Origin: Cunninghamella blakesleeana
Taxonomy: Eukaryota > Mucoromycota > Mucoromycetes > Mucorales > Cunninghamellaceae
Length of the DNA: 64,000 nt
Assembly: GCA_017871115.1 (NCBI GenBank)
Contig: JAFCIZ010000004.1
Location: 1,154,501-1,218,500, forward strand
Direction of reading: 5' to 3'
Position 1 is the first letter of the stretch; each line of letters starts with the position of its first letter. Below, one piece after another: positions 61,890 through 64,000 of the stretch. Made by a program: the position numbers and the translations under genes. The notes under the pieces are model-generated. The model saw only the letters and a list, made by a program, of their open reading frames with translations, was not told where the DNA came from and searched no databases.

Positions 61890-63066
61890 TTATACATATA
61901 TATATATTTAAAAAAAATATAAACAATTGTACAATTATTCATTCATATATACTTATACCTTTTTAAAAAAATGAAAAATGAAAAAAAAAGAGAAATAATA
62001 AGGATAAAATAGGACTGTTGTGATTTATTAATGAGTAATGAGTTTATTAAAATAAATTTAGCATCATTTACCTAATACTTTGAATATTATATCATTATAC
62101 AATAAATATTTTAAAAATTAAAGATATATAAATATATCAATACATATATATATATATATATTAGAAGCTTATCAAGTAACAATTTTTCATATCAATAAAT
62201 GAATACCAAAAACCAGAAGGCCATTTATAATTGCCACCCCCCCCCCCTCGTTTATACAATGCCCAAAATTAATTGATTTTTTTTACAAAATTTCAAGTTT
62301 ATTTTTCTGAAAATGAGGTCTCATTATTTAAACAGTACTTACCTTAGTAAAAGTCTTCCCAAACTCCGTTATAGAATTTTAATGCTTTCAGCTCTGTCCA
62401 TTTTATTTTATTTATTTTTATTAATAACAACAATAAAATAAATATAGCAATATTAATATATATATATATAATATTTAGTTATTTACTAACGAGAATCGTG
62501 ATTATAAATAAAAAAAAACATAATATATACAACTTATATTTATTTACTCCCAATCACCAAAGATTTTTAAAAATATATACCGAAATCTACTAACGATAAT
62601 CTTTATTTTATTTCATTTGGTAACTTAATTATTTGAATATAGTTTAAATGGAATGCAACATGTAATATTTTTAACTTTAAAGACAATAAATACATTTTCA
62701 TTTTATATTAACATCTCATTAATGCAATAAAGTGCTTTAAAAAAATTACCATTTTTTTAATCATACTGTATTTTCTTAGAGTATGTAATTATATTTCGAT
62801 TTATTTTCTTTTCTTTTGATTTATTTATTTAATTCTAAAAAATATATACATATATAATTAATTCAATAAAAAGAATACAAATAAAGAACGAAAGTACATG
62901 TAAAAAAAACCGATTGCTTATTTTCAATTTCAAAAAGTATTTTCCAAATTAGGAACAACGTCTGAATTTAAAATTTCAAAAAATTTGAAAATTTAAAAAC
63001 GGTGAAAAATTATTTTTCACCTTTCCATTTATTTTCTCTCTCGATTTTTTAAAAAAAATAATCTCT
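61890..63066. other. Intergenic region upstream of MED1
   Basis: This 1.2 kb region is A/T-rich with (AT)n at 62148-62160 and an 11-base C run at 62237-62247. Near MED1 there are imperfect palindromes (aatttcaaaaaatttgaaaattt; ggtgaaaaattatttttcacc at 63001-63021). No gene was seen. Confidence 0.45.
63001..63021. promoter_or_regulatory. Inverted repeat just upstream of MED1
   Basis: ggtgaaaaa and tttttcacc form perfect 9-bp arms about a 3-base centre, 46-66 bp before the start codon. It is a possible operator or 5' UTR hairpin. Confidence 0.45.
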
Positions 63067-63864
63067 ATGTCTAACCCAACAGAAACTAAGCACTCTATAA
63101 GTTCATCGGTTTTTGGTATTCAGCGTATTTTACGCGATTTAGAAAAAGATTTACCAGCTCTCACTAAATCTAATGAAATAACGGCAAAAAACAATGGTAG
63201 AAAAACATTTAAGTTTCAGTATTTACAAATAATAAATATATATAATCCTCATTTTTTTTTTTTTTTTTTTATATATATATATTTGTATATTACCAATATT
63301 GCTATTATGATTTGAAATATTAGAACTACATGCTTTTGGCCCAGTAAATATTGATAAAATACGAAGAGAATTCAAATACCATATTGATATTATTCGCTCT
63401 ATATGTTCACAATTTGAAGCTGAAGTACTTTCTGATGTTATGAAAATGGGACCAAGTGCTGATCCAGCTTTTAGAAAACATTTTAATCAACTTAAAGTAA
63501 ATTATGCAAAAAGAAAAAAGAAAAAAAGTTCAGAAAGGGTGAATGAATAAGCGAAAGTGAGAAATATACTTATACATATTTTAATTTATCAATATGTATA
63601 CTTATATAATAGGAACAAGCAACTACAGAAAGCACAGTATTACGCGTAAAAGATCTTTTAAAACAGTCAAATGATTATTTAGAAAAAGCACTTGACAACA
63701 TTGAAGAATCCAAATCCAAATTAAATCCTCAACAATTAGAAAAGCTAGGGAAATCGATGGGTTTAATGTGTTTTATTGATACTTCACAAAAAGATACTGG
63801 AGATCGTATAACTACTATTACATTAGGGGGCACTATCATTGTAGTTGATGTAAATAGCTATAGC

Positions 63865-63901
<37 letters not shown>

Positions 63902-64000
63902 ATATATAATGAATTATATTTATAAAGTATATTTTTTCCTTTTTTAAAAAAATAGATTGATATTGATGATGATGGAAAGGTTCATAGAGCAAAAGTAACA
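63067..64000 (+). CDS. MED1: Mediator complex subunit 1 (partial, 5' part)
   Basis: There are four exons in the window: 63067-63196, 63324-63496, 63613-63849 and 63956 to beyond 64000. The translated part (about 195 aa) starts MSNPTETKHSISSSVFGIQR and continues ELHAFGPVNIDKIRREFKYH, then EQATTESTVLRVKDLLKQSN. It ends in GLMCFIDTSQKDTGDRITTI, TLGGTIIVVDVD-type strands and IDIDDDGKVHRAKVT. The order G-L-x-C-F-x-D, T-T-x-T-L-x-G-x-x-I-V-x-D-x-D-x-D-x-D-G-x-V is that of the fungal Mediator Med1 N-terminal domain. Known role: middle module of Mediator, bridging activators and RNA polymerase II. The gene is cut by the window end, so its C-terminus cannot be judged. Confidence 0.8.

Overview
The window is a nuclear chromosomal segment from a fungus. 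Every recognisable gene is eukaryotic. Genes are split by short GT-AG introns (94 by my hand count, mostly about 70-140 nt). Intergenic DNA is extremely A/T-rich with poly-A/T and AT microsatellites. Several products carry poly-Asn, Asn/Glu or Gln tracts. A two-RRM Mei2-like protein, Ahp1-type peroxiredoxin, Zn2Cys6 regulator, fungal Mad3 and Dia2/Pof3 F-box protein point to Fungi. The intron density, AT bias, and the presence of BICD-related-like and TPX2-like proteins make an early-diverging lineage such as Mucoromycota my best guess (inference only). No rRNA, tRNA, transposon, CRISPR or viral segment was recognised.

Layout, left to right: a mitochondrial protein of unknown role (+); MAD3 spindle-checkpoint gene (-); DIA2/POF3-like F-box protein (+); ARL1 GTPase (-) divergent from VPS35 retromer (+); calmodulin (-) divergent from a SPOUT RNA methyltransferase (+); riboflavin kinase FMN1 (-) divergent from a NASP/Sim3 histone chaperone (+); mitochondrial ribosomal protein uL4m (+); a PPIL4-type cyclophilin with RRM (-); a BICD-related-like coiled-coil protein with a tail anchor (-); a mitochondrial cytochrome-b5-reductase-like enzyme (-); an enoyl-CoA hydratase/isomerase (-); a Zn2Cys6 transcription factor (-); the 23-exon PI4-kinase alpha STT4 (-); an intronless membrane orphan of 387 aa (+); an Ahp1/Prx5 peroxiredoxin (+); a four-TM protein (-); a two-RRM Mei2-like protein (-); a TPX2-domain protein (-); an EamA/SLC35G transporter (+); and the 5' part of MED1 (+), cut by the window end.

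There is no operon-like or biosynthetic cluster; the genes are mostly housekeeping. Themes that recur by chance or lineage are mitosis (MAD3, TPX2-like), the endosome/Golgi (ARL1, VPS35, STT4) and mitochondria (uL4m, b5 reductase, the first gene). All exon models were built by hand from open frames, family conservation and GT/AG signals, and each complete model sums to a multiple of three. The most unusual features are start-codon-only first exons in several genes, a possible fungal dynein adaptor with a membrane anchor, a TPX2-like gene, the intronless orphan, and a repeated poly-T promoter motif.
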